From Glycine soja (taxonomy: Eukaryota; Streptophyta; Magnoliopsida; Fabales; Fabaceae): a stretch of DNA of 64,000 bases. The stretch lies in NCBI RefSeq assembly GCF_004193775.1, contig NC_041008.1:44053136-44117135 (forward strand). Direction: 5' to 3'. The notes below the pieces were generated by a model. The model was given only the letters and a program-made list of their open reading frames with translations. It searched no databases and was not told where the DNA came from. This document shows positions 10,430 to 22,702 of the stretch, piece by piece. A program made the position numbers and the translations under genes. The stretch's first letter is position 1, and the number at the start of each line of letters is the position of its first letter.

Positions 10430-12315
10430 TGCAAATGTTTAATACAACGTACATCGTAAGGCAATTTTAATTTCTGATCAGTTCAATGCAACATGTGCAT
10501 TCCTTATTTTATATATAAACTGCAGCCAATGGCTGGCACAATACGTGACATAGTTTGCAAATAGAGTATAACTCTATTGCACATACTAGCTGCTAAATAA
10601 GTAATATTTGGCTATAAGACCATTTGCTCCCTTAGGGAAGTAGCCGCCCGGGACACATTCATCACCACTGCAATATGCTATCCTCAATATTTCCTTTGGG
10701 GTCGTTATATATGAAAGCATCAATCAAGTTACCTGGAACTATTCCCTCAGCACCTTTCCATGCAGGAACTACGAGACCCTCACTTTTCGTTCATGCCGAT
10801 CCTAGAATGCCACAACAAGCTGCAGTACATATAAAGAATTTGGTTATTCGTGTTTAATTATAAGCTTAATTATATAATTGGTGTCTTAATTATATGACTC
10901 TCATATCATGTCACAAAGTGGATTTGGGCTTAACTCAATCATATAGGTAAGAATTATTTCTCACTTATATAGTTTATCTCGATACTATTTTTAATCGATG
11001 TGGAACTTAATATGTCTCGTTTTCCTTATGATTATTCGTTATGTGTAACTTTCAATACACACATCTATTTAGGTGTGACCACAATTATTTAACTAAAAAT
11101 TTAAAAGTATCAATTGAGAAATATCTCAAAAAAATAAATACAAAATTATTTTTATATCATAATTTATATAATAAATGTTGTCTTTGTTATTAAATACTTT
11201 CTATTTTATATTTTCTGTTTTAAAGTTAATATTTGCATTAGAAGCTTATCCTCTATCGTAACTTCCTAGAAAAATTAAAATTGATGACAGAACAATTTAT
11301 ATATGTAATTTTTAAGACAACCGTCAAATTTTTTGTGACTCCAAAATTAACAAGAGAAAAGCATTTTTCTGTTACTAAATTTAGTCACTAATTCATTTAT
11401 ATCCAATATACCTGACATATCAAAAGACCTCCAAGATGTATTTTTTGTTTTTGGTATAAATCGCAAATACTCATGTAAACATATATAATATAGATTTTTT
11501 TATTATCTATCGTCAGTCTCCTTCTGTTAAGTGATGACGTGACAAATGGAGCGTCACGTTATCATGTCACATCAGAACCACATCATTATCTTTTTTCCTT
11601 TCTCCTTCTCTTTCTTCCCCTTCTCCCCTTTGTAGTACTAGGTGATTGGGAAAGGGAAAAACTTGAAATGGAAATATGGATTTAATGATGAAATGATCAT
11701 AAATCTAGAAAAAAAAATAGAGGTAAAAAAATCATATCTGAAACACGGATCCTCTTCCTCTTGTTGGTGATGCGTCGAATCAAATCTCAAACTCCAAACC
11801 AGTAGAAAAACTTTTAAATTTTTAAAAATCATCGACTAAACAAAGATTAATCATGGTAACACGAAGAGATTTATGTAATTATACTCAAATTGGAAACATA
11901 TATAATATAAATTTTTTATTTTCATAAATAAATAAATATCAAACCTGAAATTTTTTTTAAGAGAATAAGATATGTAGTTATGTACTACGTAAACTAATTA
12001 ATTAAATATACTAAAAAACCTCTAGCTTCCATGTGATTATAAAAAGATTGGTTTTGTTAACATATACCACCGACACATGTTAAATAATATTAAAAGATAA
12101 TAATCCGGGCATAAAAATATAAAATAAAATTATTTCATTTCAAAAAAAAAAAATATTTAACATTTAAAAATAATTAGAGAAATTTAATAAAAAAGTCAAT
12201 ATTATTTTTTCCCTTGTCCTTTTTTAATAATAAATTAATTACACGTGTACTCTTTAAGCAAGTATGTAAACAAAGTCGTAAAATACTTGAAAAATTTAGA
12301 TAAGTTTAACCCCTT
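10430..12315 (-). pseudogene. Inverted 3' half-copy of a ferritin-like gene (intron 2, exon 3, 3' flank)
   Basis: Read on the minus strand, 12315 to about 10880 matches intron 2 of the complete gene; its start, tacttgcttaaagagt, equals 5465-5480. About 10835-10600 matches exon 3, including VPAWKGAEG followed by a degenerate NPKG-like block and a terminal KWSYSQ. 10560 to 10430 matches the 3' flank (atgttgcattgaactgatc). Exon 3 has lost its first half: the acceptor ctgcag is followed by a few codons, a stop, and then the region equivalent to KSEGIVV. The copy faces the exon 1 remnant at 9590-10340 head-on, so cluster decay involved an inversion or inverted insertion. Confidence 0.8.
11498..11875. 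mobile_element. Half copy of the 3318-4090 MITE-like element
   Basis: Matches 3318-3695 at high identity, including gcgtcgaatcaaatctcaaa and atcatcgactaaacaaagat. The right half and right inverted repeat are missing. It lies inside the intron of the inverted ferritin-like copy. A 20-odd-base direct repeat (acatatataatata followed by a t run) flanks it at about 11479 and 11898, as a target duplication or a local intron duplication would. Confidence 0.65.
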
Positions 12316-15300
12316 ACTTCTTTGAACGCGGTATTTTGTAGCTTTGGAATTATACGATAAGATCGAGTGAACTCGATTTATATTAATGTTAACGTTATAT
12401 GTAATTATATCGTAAATAAAAAAGAAAAAAAATTTAAATTAAGATATATTCTATAATAAATTTTAAAATAAGTTATATCATTATAAATATAATATCATAT
12501 TTCAACAAGGTTCAACACAATTAGTACTTAATAAATATTTAAATTCCTTAAGTATAATTTTAAGGATGTTATTCCTTAAGTATAATTTATCTTCATTTTT
12601 ATTTCAAAAATGAATTTCATTAATTTTTTAAAAAATATGAATAATTAAAATTAAAAATAACCTTGTATCCACAATATAAACTATTGCAAATCTAAAATAT
12701 AATTATATGTTTAAAAATATTTTTTACAAATTTAAATTGTAATATAATTTATATAATAAGAAATATTTATTTCTTATAAATTTTAATTATATAAATTAAA
12801 TATTTATATTGTACGTTGCATAAATTAAATTATAAATAATTAAATTTTTTTTCTCCCATTTTATCCGTTTTCACTTTTCACACTCATTCACATTGTTTTT
12901 CGATCAACATTGATGATCTATTTGTTAAACGTCAAACAGAATGCTAAAAAGATAAATTAAAATACAAATAAGATAAAGAAGTGGGAGGTTTATCGATGCC
13001 AAATATACTTAAATACCTACTAAATTACATGGAGCTCCTTGAGGTTTGAGGCTTGATTAAATTACATGAAACTCCATTTCCAAATTAAATTTACAAACCT
13101 CATATTTAAGCCCTTATTTTATATTTTGACAAAACATAAGCCCCTCTTTTTAATCGCGTAGAAAATGTTAAGTGAAGAAGATTTGTGTAATTTTTGAAAC
13201 AAGAGATCTTGTTATTATGTCTTGTAGAGCCCTATGTTATTGGGTCAGCATTTCATTATATTTTTCATCTTTTTTCTTGGTTAAGCTACATTTTTATTTA
13301 GATTGTAATTTCTGTCGTTGTTTGTGCTGTGTGTGTGCGCATGTATTCAATTCCCTAATTTTCTTCTATAACTTCTGCAGTCATTCGTGCTGTTCTGGAC
13401 GCATCCTTCTCTTATATAATACTTAGTAAAGTTTCATCCCTGTTTCGATTTATATCCGTTCCAAATAAATTGCTTATATTATAGTAGTATATGACTATTA
13501 TTTAAGATAATTAGGTTTTTCTAAAATTTCAACGGAACTTCACTCATGAATGTGAATTTTTTTGGGTGACTGAAATTTTAAGCAGTGATCCTAAATTCAA
13601 GTTGCAATAACTAAATAAATTGTGGAAAATTTTTTATGCTCTCGAGCAGCCATTGTCAAGGAAAAAGTTCTATACCGCTATGGTTATTTGGACTCTAGTT
13701 GCTTCAAATAAGTGCCATCCTACTAATTCTAAACCACAGATTGTAAAATTCAACTCGTTAAATTTAAATATTCCCACTCGTTAAGTTTAACTCGTTATAA
13801 TGATTAAACAACTTTTTTTTTTACAAATGTGTCTTTATTAAAATGAGTTAAATTATACTGTAATTGAAAAAAATATTTATGACTATTTAGGTGAGATAGT
13901 AATAAGTGAGAGTATTGCTGAGGGAGGGGAAATAATTAAATTTTTCTTAACTTTTTTAAAGTAACAAATATTTGGAGATAAATTAAAAAACAAAAACAAA
14001 AAAACGGAGTGTATCTAGTACCTGAATTCTTGCCTATTATTTTGTGCTTCTTTGACAAAATAAAGATTTGCATTCGACATTGTACATATATTTTGACGGA
14101 TGATCGCGTACAAATGTCTCTAAAGAAGGCAACTGTTAGCTTCTGACTTCTGGTTGCTGCTTTAAGAAGGCAATTGTTCTTTATCTTGATTCTTGACATA
14201 ATGCATGTACTTCATTATGTTGCTAGTTTTTAACTTTGTAAGCTCTACATGCTATTGCTAAGACTGGTTCTGAAATTTTATGAACCAGAGTGAAACAATA
14301 TAAAGAACTTTTAAAATTACTTAGCTCTAAATTTTATGGTCACAATGTTTCCAGTTATTTTTTTACCAAAAAAAAAATAATGTATCATCTGAATAATAGA
14401 ATGTCAAAGCAATGTCATCTCTCTTTTGTGGCTGTCATGTTGGTCTCCGGAGAATATTCTTGAAGCTTTTTTTTTTTCAGTGGTTATTTTTGAAGATCTT
14501 TGCTTTGTAAGAGAATGATAGATTGCAATTTACCAAACTTATTTTGTCAGTCTGCTTGATATAACTTCTCAGTGAGAACAAAATCTCTGGCAGTATTTTA
14601 TGATTAAACTCCTGATTGCATGGGTATGCAATCTGAATTGTGCAAATATACAAGAAATATCGCATACCAATACCAGTAATCGTGCTCCAAGCTTTTACGC
14701 CGTGATAATTTATATATATAAAAAAACTTTTTGATCCCAGTTTTTTTCCTGTATAATATTTTTCTCGTTTTTAGTTCATCTAAAATTTTAATTTTTCATT
14801 TATAGTCCTTGTAAGTACGAATTCACATGAAGTAAAAATGAGTAAAATATCTTACCGAGATTAAAATTGATAAAACATAAACTTACAACAATTAAAATTA
14901 GAAAAATAATTTTACAAGAATCAAAAATATATTTTAAAAAAAATTGACACCTTCAAAGTATACTTAAAGAAATAGTTACAACCGTTAATTGAGTAATTTG
15001 TTATACAAATGCATATCTTCAAGAGTTTAAATTTTAATAGTTATAGTTTAAAGCTTCTTTTTTTCCCTCAAAAAAATTTAAAGTTTCTTTTCCTTCACTT
15101 AAAATGAGTCTAATCTAATTAATTTTTATATTATTTAAAGTAGATATTCATATTGGTTTAAAATGAACTCCACTTCAATCCTCTATGTATATTTTAACAT
15201 TATTTTGGCACCTAAATTTGTATTTATTAAACACTGAATGTAGGTTTCAAATAATATACTCTTTTTAATGTCGAGAACCATACATAATTTCCTACTACAA

Positions 15301-16208
15301 CATATTGGTCTTAGCCAATTAGCCAGCAGTAATAACTAGTCCCAGACTCCCAACATAAGGAAATAATGTAAGCTTGAATGTGCCACCAGCTAGTCGAGGT
15401 TTTCTAAGCTAATAGAAGTATTCCAAAGCCTAGACGCATGCTTAACCCTATTGAGCTGCCGGAACAACTTTCGGTAATCAAAAGGCAGTTTTTATAGTGA
15501 CAAACTAGCAAAATTTATAGTTCCTTCTCATAACTAAGTTTCATCTACTATTTAACATAATATAGTAGATGGTGATATAGGCGTGATCATTTTAGACCAC
15601 TAACAAAACAAAAAATGAGGTTGCATAATATAAAAAAAAAAAATGTGATGCCATGCGCCCACCCTCTTATATCTATACAACTTTCAACCCCCTAAAACTG
15701 CATGCTATTGACCTATTTTTGCTTCTTTTTTTTGGTACAAGTTATTACTTCTGTAACTTACAAAAAAGAGATGAATGCATCTTTCGGTAAAGAGTTGGCC
15801 TGACAAACCAATTGTAGCAACTGCCCAGAATTCTTCCGAGTCCACAGGTAGCTTGCAACAGTATATATATACATAATTCAATTTTCAAACCTGTGAATTT
15901 ATGAGTATCTAGATTTAGATAAATGTATAGCACATAAAATGCAAATGTAAAACCATAAAATTTAAAATGTTCTACACAAGTGAGCTGCATCTCCCTTTAT
16001 AGTCGTGGCATGGCTTCCGAATTTGCCATGGCATACTACTAGATATTATTCACTCAAAAATTAACACCAGAAGCGTCACAATTGTCTCAAAATTGTTACC
16101 ACCAAATTACGTTCTTACCGCCAGAAGTGTTGTGCATAAAAAGCATGAGCTTAACAGATTGACTACAAATTACTTAGATGCAAGGGCAATTTAGGTCAGT
16201 TGACCAGA
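12316..16208. other. Gene-free AT-rich stretch
   Basis: Both strands were read without finding a splice-supported coding region. ORFs here are at most about 87 codons, with no recognisable domain, and occur in sequence rich in homopolymers. 13140-13440 is a little less AT-rich and contains a (gt)n patch (13325-13345), but I cannot assign it. Confidence 0.5.
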
Positions 16209-19200
16209 TCAAGTTATTGCAATAACACTTACCAACATTTGAGGTACCCTAAGGAAGCCGAGAGACAAAGAATATAAAACAACTGAGATTGTTGTTGCTG
16301 TAATTAAATTGTGTATAAGGCGTTTGTCGTCTTTGCTGGGTACAAATGCCATTTTCAGTGTATTTGTCAGGTCAAAGAGCCTATAGGAAATCTGCGAAGA
16401 ATGTTAAAATCAGAATCAATCAACCTAAAAAATCTCAATCCAACATGTGCTTTTAACTTACTGCAACATATATGGAAGTAGTAAGCATGAAGTTCAACAT
16501 TGGGAAGTCTGGGATCAGGGAAAGCAACAATTTGGGTTGCCCATCTGGAACACCTGACCTAAAATCAGCCAACATAATAGAAAGGAACAATTAATATATT
16601 CTGATAAATAACAAAAATAATTACATATGTAAACAAGTTGCATCAAGCATAAAAGAAAGTAATTGGACATGAATGTATGTTAAGCATTTTACTATTTTGA
16701 CATCCAGTAAGATTGTAAGAATAAAAATTTAGAACTGAAAAGCTAGGAAAGGACGAGGTAATAATCAACAGTTTAAATCCTCATTGCCCCCATTTCTAGT
16801 GCAAAGCATATTCCTTGTTATGTTTTTGCTATGGTAAATTAATATAATGAAACTATTGATCAGTTAAATACAAAAAAAAAAAAAAATCAGAAATTCAGAA
16901 TTATACCCCCCTCCCCCCTGCAAAGAAAAATAAATTATTCAAAGTTATATGATCAACATTGAGTGTAACCAAACAAACATATCTCCAGGTATCTATTCTT
17001 ACCATGCCCAAACATCTTATATCCAGGCATCTCATACCTAGGAATCTAATATGCTTGGGCAACTAACTACATGTGCACTAAACAACCCCTCAACTCATAT
17101 TAGGAGAAAAATATGTGATATCTGGTAAAGCACAATAAATGCTAAAAGCAGCATGTCAGCTTCGGAGTACCTTAACCAGATATGGATCTGGGAGATATAA
17201 GTCTCCAGTGTAATCTTCCCAAGCCAACTACAAGAAAGTAGAAACATCATAAAATTAGTTAACTAATTACCAGCCTCAAAACAAAGTGAAGAAATTTAAA
17301 TTTGACAGCATTTAGCAATAAAATAGCTCATTAAATATGAAGGCATGTCCATGTGTGTTTTTGAGTGTGTGTGAAAGAGAAGGGAACAGAAGAAAGATGA
17401 ATAAAAGATTGTACTTCTACAAAGACAACTTACGCAAAAAGAGTCAGTGTATAGCTACGAAAACTTTGTGTAACATTCCGCAAGCATATGTAAACCCTGT
17501 CAAATAAAAATGTGTCACGTTAATAACTAAAAGTCTTTAATATCTCTCATCAGGCCCCTCCTCCCAAATAAAATATTAAGGAAAAATGGACATACGTTAT
17601 GGGAATCCATGAGGTATAAGGATGGTATTTATTGTATGTAATCTTGTCCAGCTTGTATATATGCTCAAACCATAAATAACCCACCTAGAAATTAAGTCAA
17701 ATGAACAGGGTCATAAGATAAAACAAAGCACGGTATACTAATATGATAATGACATCAAAAAATATAATACCAATGAACATATCAGCACAACAGTCGCTTT
17801 GATTGATATTCTGCGCTTGATTTCTGCTTCCTCTAATTTTTCCATCCATCGTTCAACCTTGTAATGCCATGTGACAGACAATAAGGTACTCAAATCAGGG
17901 AAATTGAAGCAAAAAAAGGAGGAGACAGAAATCAGAGATGTTTTTCTGCTTCAGAATCTTCACTCAATCAGAGAGAATGGATCTAAATGTTAGATTTGTT
18001 TCACTTATTTCAAAAACATAAAATGAGAAACTTACAGTTGGATGATAATAAGCATAAATCATTCCAATTATCCATATGTAGCGATCAAGCCCTGAACGAA
18101 AATGCCACTCATGCAAGCGAGAAAGATGTGATTTGGCAGGATTTGGGTCAGTATAACCTGCAAGTTTAAAGAAACCTTCCAGTTAGCATGATCTGCTGTG
18201 CTTTCAATGGTGAAGTAAAATATCATACATGTTACTAACCGAGAAAGAAAGTAAATGGACTCCAAACCCATTCAAAGACTCCAGGTATCTCCCATACTAA
18301 GATAACAACCAAGAAGCAAGCAATGATTTTTACCGCAATGACCGACCCAATCTCATTGTACTTGTGGAGAATACCAAGTGCCCCATAAACCATAAGAGTG
18401 AAAAGAGTGTGCATGGGGCAGATGTAGTATAACATGTAACTGTTGTTAAGTACAATACAACAGAACACCACAAAGAAATTAAGCCGCCACATCATCTGCT
18501 CAACAAATATGTTGCAGTTATTACAGTCCAAATATATGAAAAAGCGAGCTTTTATAGTTCAAGGAAATTGCATACCTGAGCAAATCTTGCTAGACTAAAA
18601 TCTTTACGAACATAATAATATGAGAAGTTCCCAAATCCAGTCATCCAAACATATGCAGCAATGAACAAACGGATTGCATTGTAGATTTCAGATGCAGCAA
18701 AGTAATGGTACATCAAAAACAAAACCTGTTACGGATGTCAAATGATAAAAATATGGAATGTTAAAATTTGAGGAATTTATAACATTAAATGTAAGTACAG
18801 CAAGAGATGAATAATCAGAAAATCTGATGAAAAAATATAGAACAAACTGAATTGCACTTCCTTAATATTAAATGTATTAATTTCAGGGGGTCTGAACTTG
18901 CATAATTCAGAAATTGCACAGAAAGTTTTTCCATCATAGATGATAAGAGAATAAAATACTTCAGTAATATCAACAAAAAAGTGACCAACCTGCATCCAGC
19001 CTTTCCATTCTTCAGTCTGGTGCCTATTTAAGTAAAGGATGGATTTCCCAGACAATGGTGACTTGTCATGATGTATCTTAAAGGAAGTCATTGCCGAAAC
19101 TATGATGAGGAGAAAATAGAGAAATAGGAAGAGATCCCTATTGTAACTCTGCAAAAGCAGATGATGTTGACAAAATATTATATAACTTATTCATAGTAAG

Positions 19201-21047
19201 CACATGACAAAGCTAATTTTTCAAAGATATATCACTGCTTTCATGGATAAAAGCAAACACAATTTGGAATACCGATTTTTTCTAGACTATGACCAACAGC
19301 ATTGGGTACTAGCTAAAGTGGTACATTGTGCTTTGTTGTGTATTAATGCAACAAGTAACGCACTCCTCGGTCCTTTCTCTTTTCTCCCTACTTTAATGAT
19401 TGAGTTCAATTGTTTGTTAGTTTTTAATTCAAGAAAAATGTTTCATCCTTTCTTGGATTTTCCTAATTTCACATGGTGACTTGTCATCATGATGTATGTT
19501 AAAGGAAGCAATGGCTTCAGAAACAAAAGAAATATGGAGCAATATTTGCTTGCTGAACTGACTTTCCAATCACAAAATCACAAAATAGTGCTCAGTTAGA
19601 AAGGAAACACAAAAGAGAAATATCCTGATGAAATCATCAACCTTATTGGACGAGGCAAAGAAATCTGTGCGGTCGCACAAATAAAAGTAAGCCAAAATGA
19701 GACCAAATTCAGACCTATCACAGAGAAAGAGCAAAGGAAATGAAAAACAATTAGTTTGATCCACACATACAAATAAATTTCTCATTTCATATAATTTACT
19801 TACATCGCTCTAAGTGTCAAACGGTTCTCAAGAAGGAAACACTCATCCATCAAAAGGAATCTGAAGCAATCATGAAAAAGCCAAGCACATAAGTCTAAGT
19901 TTAAGCAAAGACGGAAATAACAAATTACAGAACCATAATTTAAGCAAGCAAAACCAGAGCAGGATGAATTACAAACCGGATAATCGACGGTGAGCCAGTT
20001 AAGCTCCGTGCCTTTGGGGATCCTGACTGTAAAGTTCCTCCCTCCAATAAAACTGCTCTGTCTTCATCTTTAACAACATCACTGCCCATTTCAACTAAGT
20101 TGATGTCCGATTGCCTACTAAACAAGAACAACTTCCGTAAGAAATCATGGCAACAAGTTCTTAATGAACTTCCATTCTTACACAATGGATTGGGATAACA
20201 TGGCATTTCTGGAAGAACCGCCAAACATTAACTCTCTCTCTCCCAAAAAGACTTAACTCTGCCACTTGATTAACTAGTTCATAATCGGATTGTAGAAATC
20301 CCCATTCGAAAATATTGCGGAAAAAAAAAAGTTTCATATCGGTAGCGATCATAATGCATAACAACTATAAAATCCAGTTATTGCGAAATAACATGATAAT
20401 CCAATTGTGGTCAACTACTTAACTCAACAACTTAACGAATAACACAGAAACTATATATGACCGATGAACTATTTGATCATCTCAAAACTCGCAGACGCTA
20501 CATTCCCCTAAAATGCAAACGTTCTACCAGCACGCGCAACTAAAAGCTCACGCCGCGAAAGAGTAATCGATCGAACTTACGCTCTGGACGAGACAGAGTT
20601 TTTCCGGTACTCCAATATCTCCGAATATATCCATGCCACAACGACTGGAATGATCCCGAGAAGGAACGAGACCTGCAACCATCACAAACCGAAAAATCAT
20701 TTACTCGCACGAAGCACAATCACAAACGCCTCAAATTCCAAAGCGGAACCGATTGACTAGCGGCGAAAAAACACGAATCAGTTACTCGCGCCAAGCACAA
20801 GCACAAACACATTACATCAAATTCCACGGTGACATAAACAGAAGCGAGTAACTAGCGGCGAACAAACACGAATCAGTTAATCGCGCCAAGCACAAGCACA
20901 AACGCATCACATCAAATTCGACGGTGAAATAAACAGAAGCGAGTAACTAGCGGTGAAAAAACACGAATCGGTGCAAGATCTGAGGGAGCTAGAAGATCGA
21001 ACGGAAAAACGTACCTGACCGGGAGTAACAGGGCTGAGGAGAAGCAT
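16209..21047 (-). CDS. RWA: RWA-type CAS1-domain protein, cell-wall polysaccharide O-acetylation
   Basis: Fifteen exons in transcription order: 21047-21015, 20672-20581, 20117-19977, 19860-19804, 19714-19642, 19148-18990, 18725-18576, 18495-18240, 18157-18036, 17857-17771, 17684-17596, 17496-17434, 17227-17171, 16558-16462, 16391-16209. Joined length 1659 bp, 552 aa, in the usual RWA range, and all junction phases agree. The N-terminus [11 protein letters not shown] leads into a first membrane segment ([14 protein letters not shown]). The family core is clear: [85 protein letters not shown]. These match plant REDUCED WALL ACETYLATION proteins, multi-pass Golgi proteins thought to supply acetyl groups for xylan and other wall polymers. 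The paralogue (RWA1-4) cannot be fixed by eye. The final exon reads through a gtaagt at 16225-16230, so an alternative 3' end is possible. Confidence 0.92.
20700..20975. repeat. 95-bp tandem repeat in intron 1 of the RWA gene
   Basis: The motif acacgaatc recurs at 20771, 20866 and 20961, a constant period of 95 bases, with intervening sequence such as cgccaagcacaagcacaaac and cagaagcgagtaactagcgg conserved. An older, more diverged copy lies at about 20700-20765. All copies lie inside intron 1 (20673-21014). Confidence 0.9.
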
Positions 21048-21300
21048 TTCGGAAAAGCGAAAGAGGCAGCAGAAGAATCACACCACAGTTCCGAATTCTC
21101 CGATTCACCGGAAATCACAGGAACTGAAGCGGAGAGGAATAGTGATTCCTAACTTTGCGAAAATGGAAGTTAGAATGAAGAGAATTTTGAGGAAGCAAAA
21201 TGCTGCATGCGGCGAGTGACGGTAGGTGATACGAGTAGAGCTCACTGCGCGTGTATGTGTTGAAGAAGAAGATGTAAATAATCAAGTGTCCAGCAGAGAG
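21048..21300 (-). promoter_or_regulatory. 5' untranslated / promoter-proximal region of the RWA gene
   Basis: This GC-richer stretch precedes the start codon on the minus strand. Together with intron 1 it stands out from the AT-rich flank that begins at about 21300. No clear TATA box was assigned. Confidence 0.4.
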
Positions 21301-21539
21301 AAACAAAATGTCATAAAATTCTCATTAATCATTTCTTTTTATGAGGAACTCTTTAATTATTTTCATTAGTTCTTTCTTTTCATTTTTTTATGAAAATACT
21401 ATGAATAATGAAAATGCCATTTACTCATACAATTAAATTCTTATTTACCCTGATTACGAGCTGTGCTTTCAACGTGTGAGATTATCTAATACAGCGGCGA
21501 CGGTGAGGGATTCCGACGCCATCTTGGATGAATTTTATT

Positions 21540-21960
21540 CAGATATTTAGTCTTTTAAATTTGGATTTTTAGGCTTTACAAAAAAAACATATTTTTTTAA
21601 TCTTTTAAATTTTTTTAAAATTAATTTTAATCTTTTTCATTTTTTATTTTAATAGCATCATAATTTGTGACGAATTATTACTATTAAAAATATTTTTTTC
21701 AAAATTAATTTTTTAAAATGATTTATGATAAATTAAAATAAAAAAATATAAAAAATTGTGATAATTTTATTTTTTATTTTTTCTTTAAAACTAACATAAT
21801 ATATAAAAAATAACACAACCACCAAATCATACAAGTTGTTAAAAAAGATACTAAAGTATTTGAAAAATTTAAGAGACCATAAAAATAAATTATTTTTTAA
21901 GAGCTAAAAAAATAATTATCTTAGTTTGACGAGCTAAAAATATATTTAATCATTTTCTTT
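21540..21960. mobile_element. MITE-like repeat, same family as 52533-53155
   Basis: The ends read, left to right, like agtcttttaaatttgg and, from the right in reverse complement, gattaaatatatttttagctc. They enclose a body with tttgtgacgaattatta and later aattgtgataa. The same arrangement occurs at 52533-53155 (caaatagtgatag, gtcacaaattata). Non-coding and very AT-rich. Confidence 0.5.
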
Positions 21961-22652
21961 AAATAAAAATTAAATTTAAATTCAAATTCAAATTTAAATA
22001 TTTTATAAATTGAACTCATTAAAATTAATTAAATAACACAAGGTGAAGTTGTGTGAAAATGAAATTGTGAGTCATGAGTTGGACATTGCACCTCAGAAAA
22101 GATAAAATAAAATAGAAAAGAGTTTTGAGTTGTGCTGTTAGAAAAGTGGTGCATGTAGGTGACGACCGACACAATTCGATTTATTTATTTTTAATTTGAA
22201 TTCAAGTATCGATCGAGTCCAAATTCCAATATAGAGTATGGAGGTTATTTTAGTCATTTCAGCGTCCAATTGTGAAGAGTGAAGAGAATTCAAGTTCAAG
22301 GGATATGGAAGAAGGGGTCCCATATCTGCTTCACCGACACGAGTATTCCAAACCTAACCTTTTGCTGTCCAAACTCACGTAGCGTCCAATTACTCATCCC
22401 AATCCCCACAAAATATTTTGTGGGTGTTTGATTCTAGATTTAATATTGTGTTTTGAGGAATTATAAGTAAGAATAATATTTTTACGAATGTATTTCATGG
22501 GTATTTTTTTATTTTAAAAAATAAAAGATATTTAATTAAAATTTGAAAAAATAAAAGTGGAAAAATATAGAAAAATAAAGAGGAGATATGTAACTATTGT
22601 AGAAAATAATTTTTAATTTTCATGAGAATATAGAATACTTTATAAGAATAAA

Positions 22653-22702
<50 letters not shown>

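Noticed and set aside
18777..19154. 125-codon minus-strand ORF taken as one exon
   Set aside because: Only 18990-19148 is exon; family alignment and the GT after WKGWMQ show that the rest is intron.
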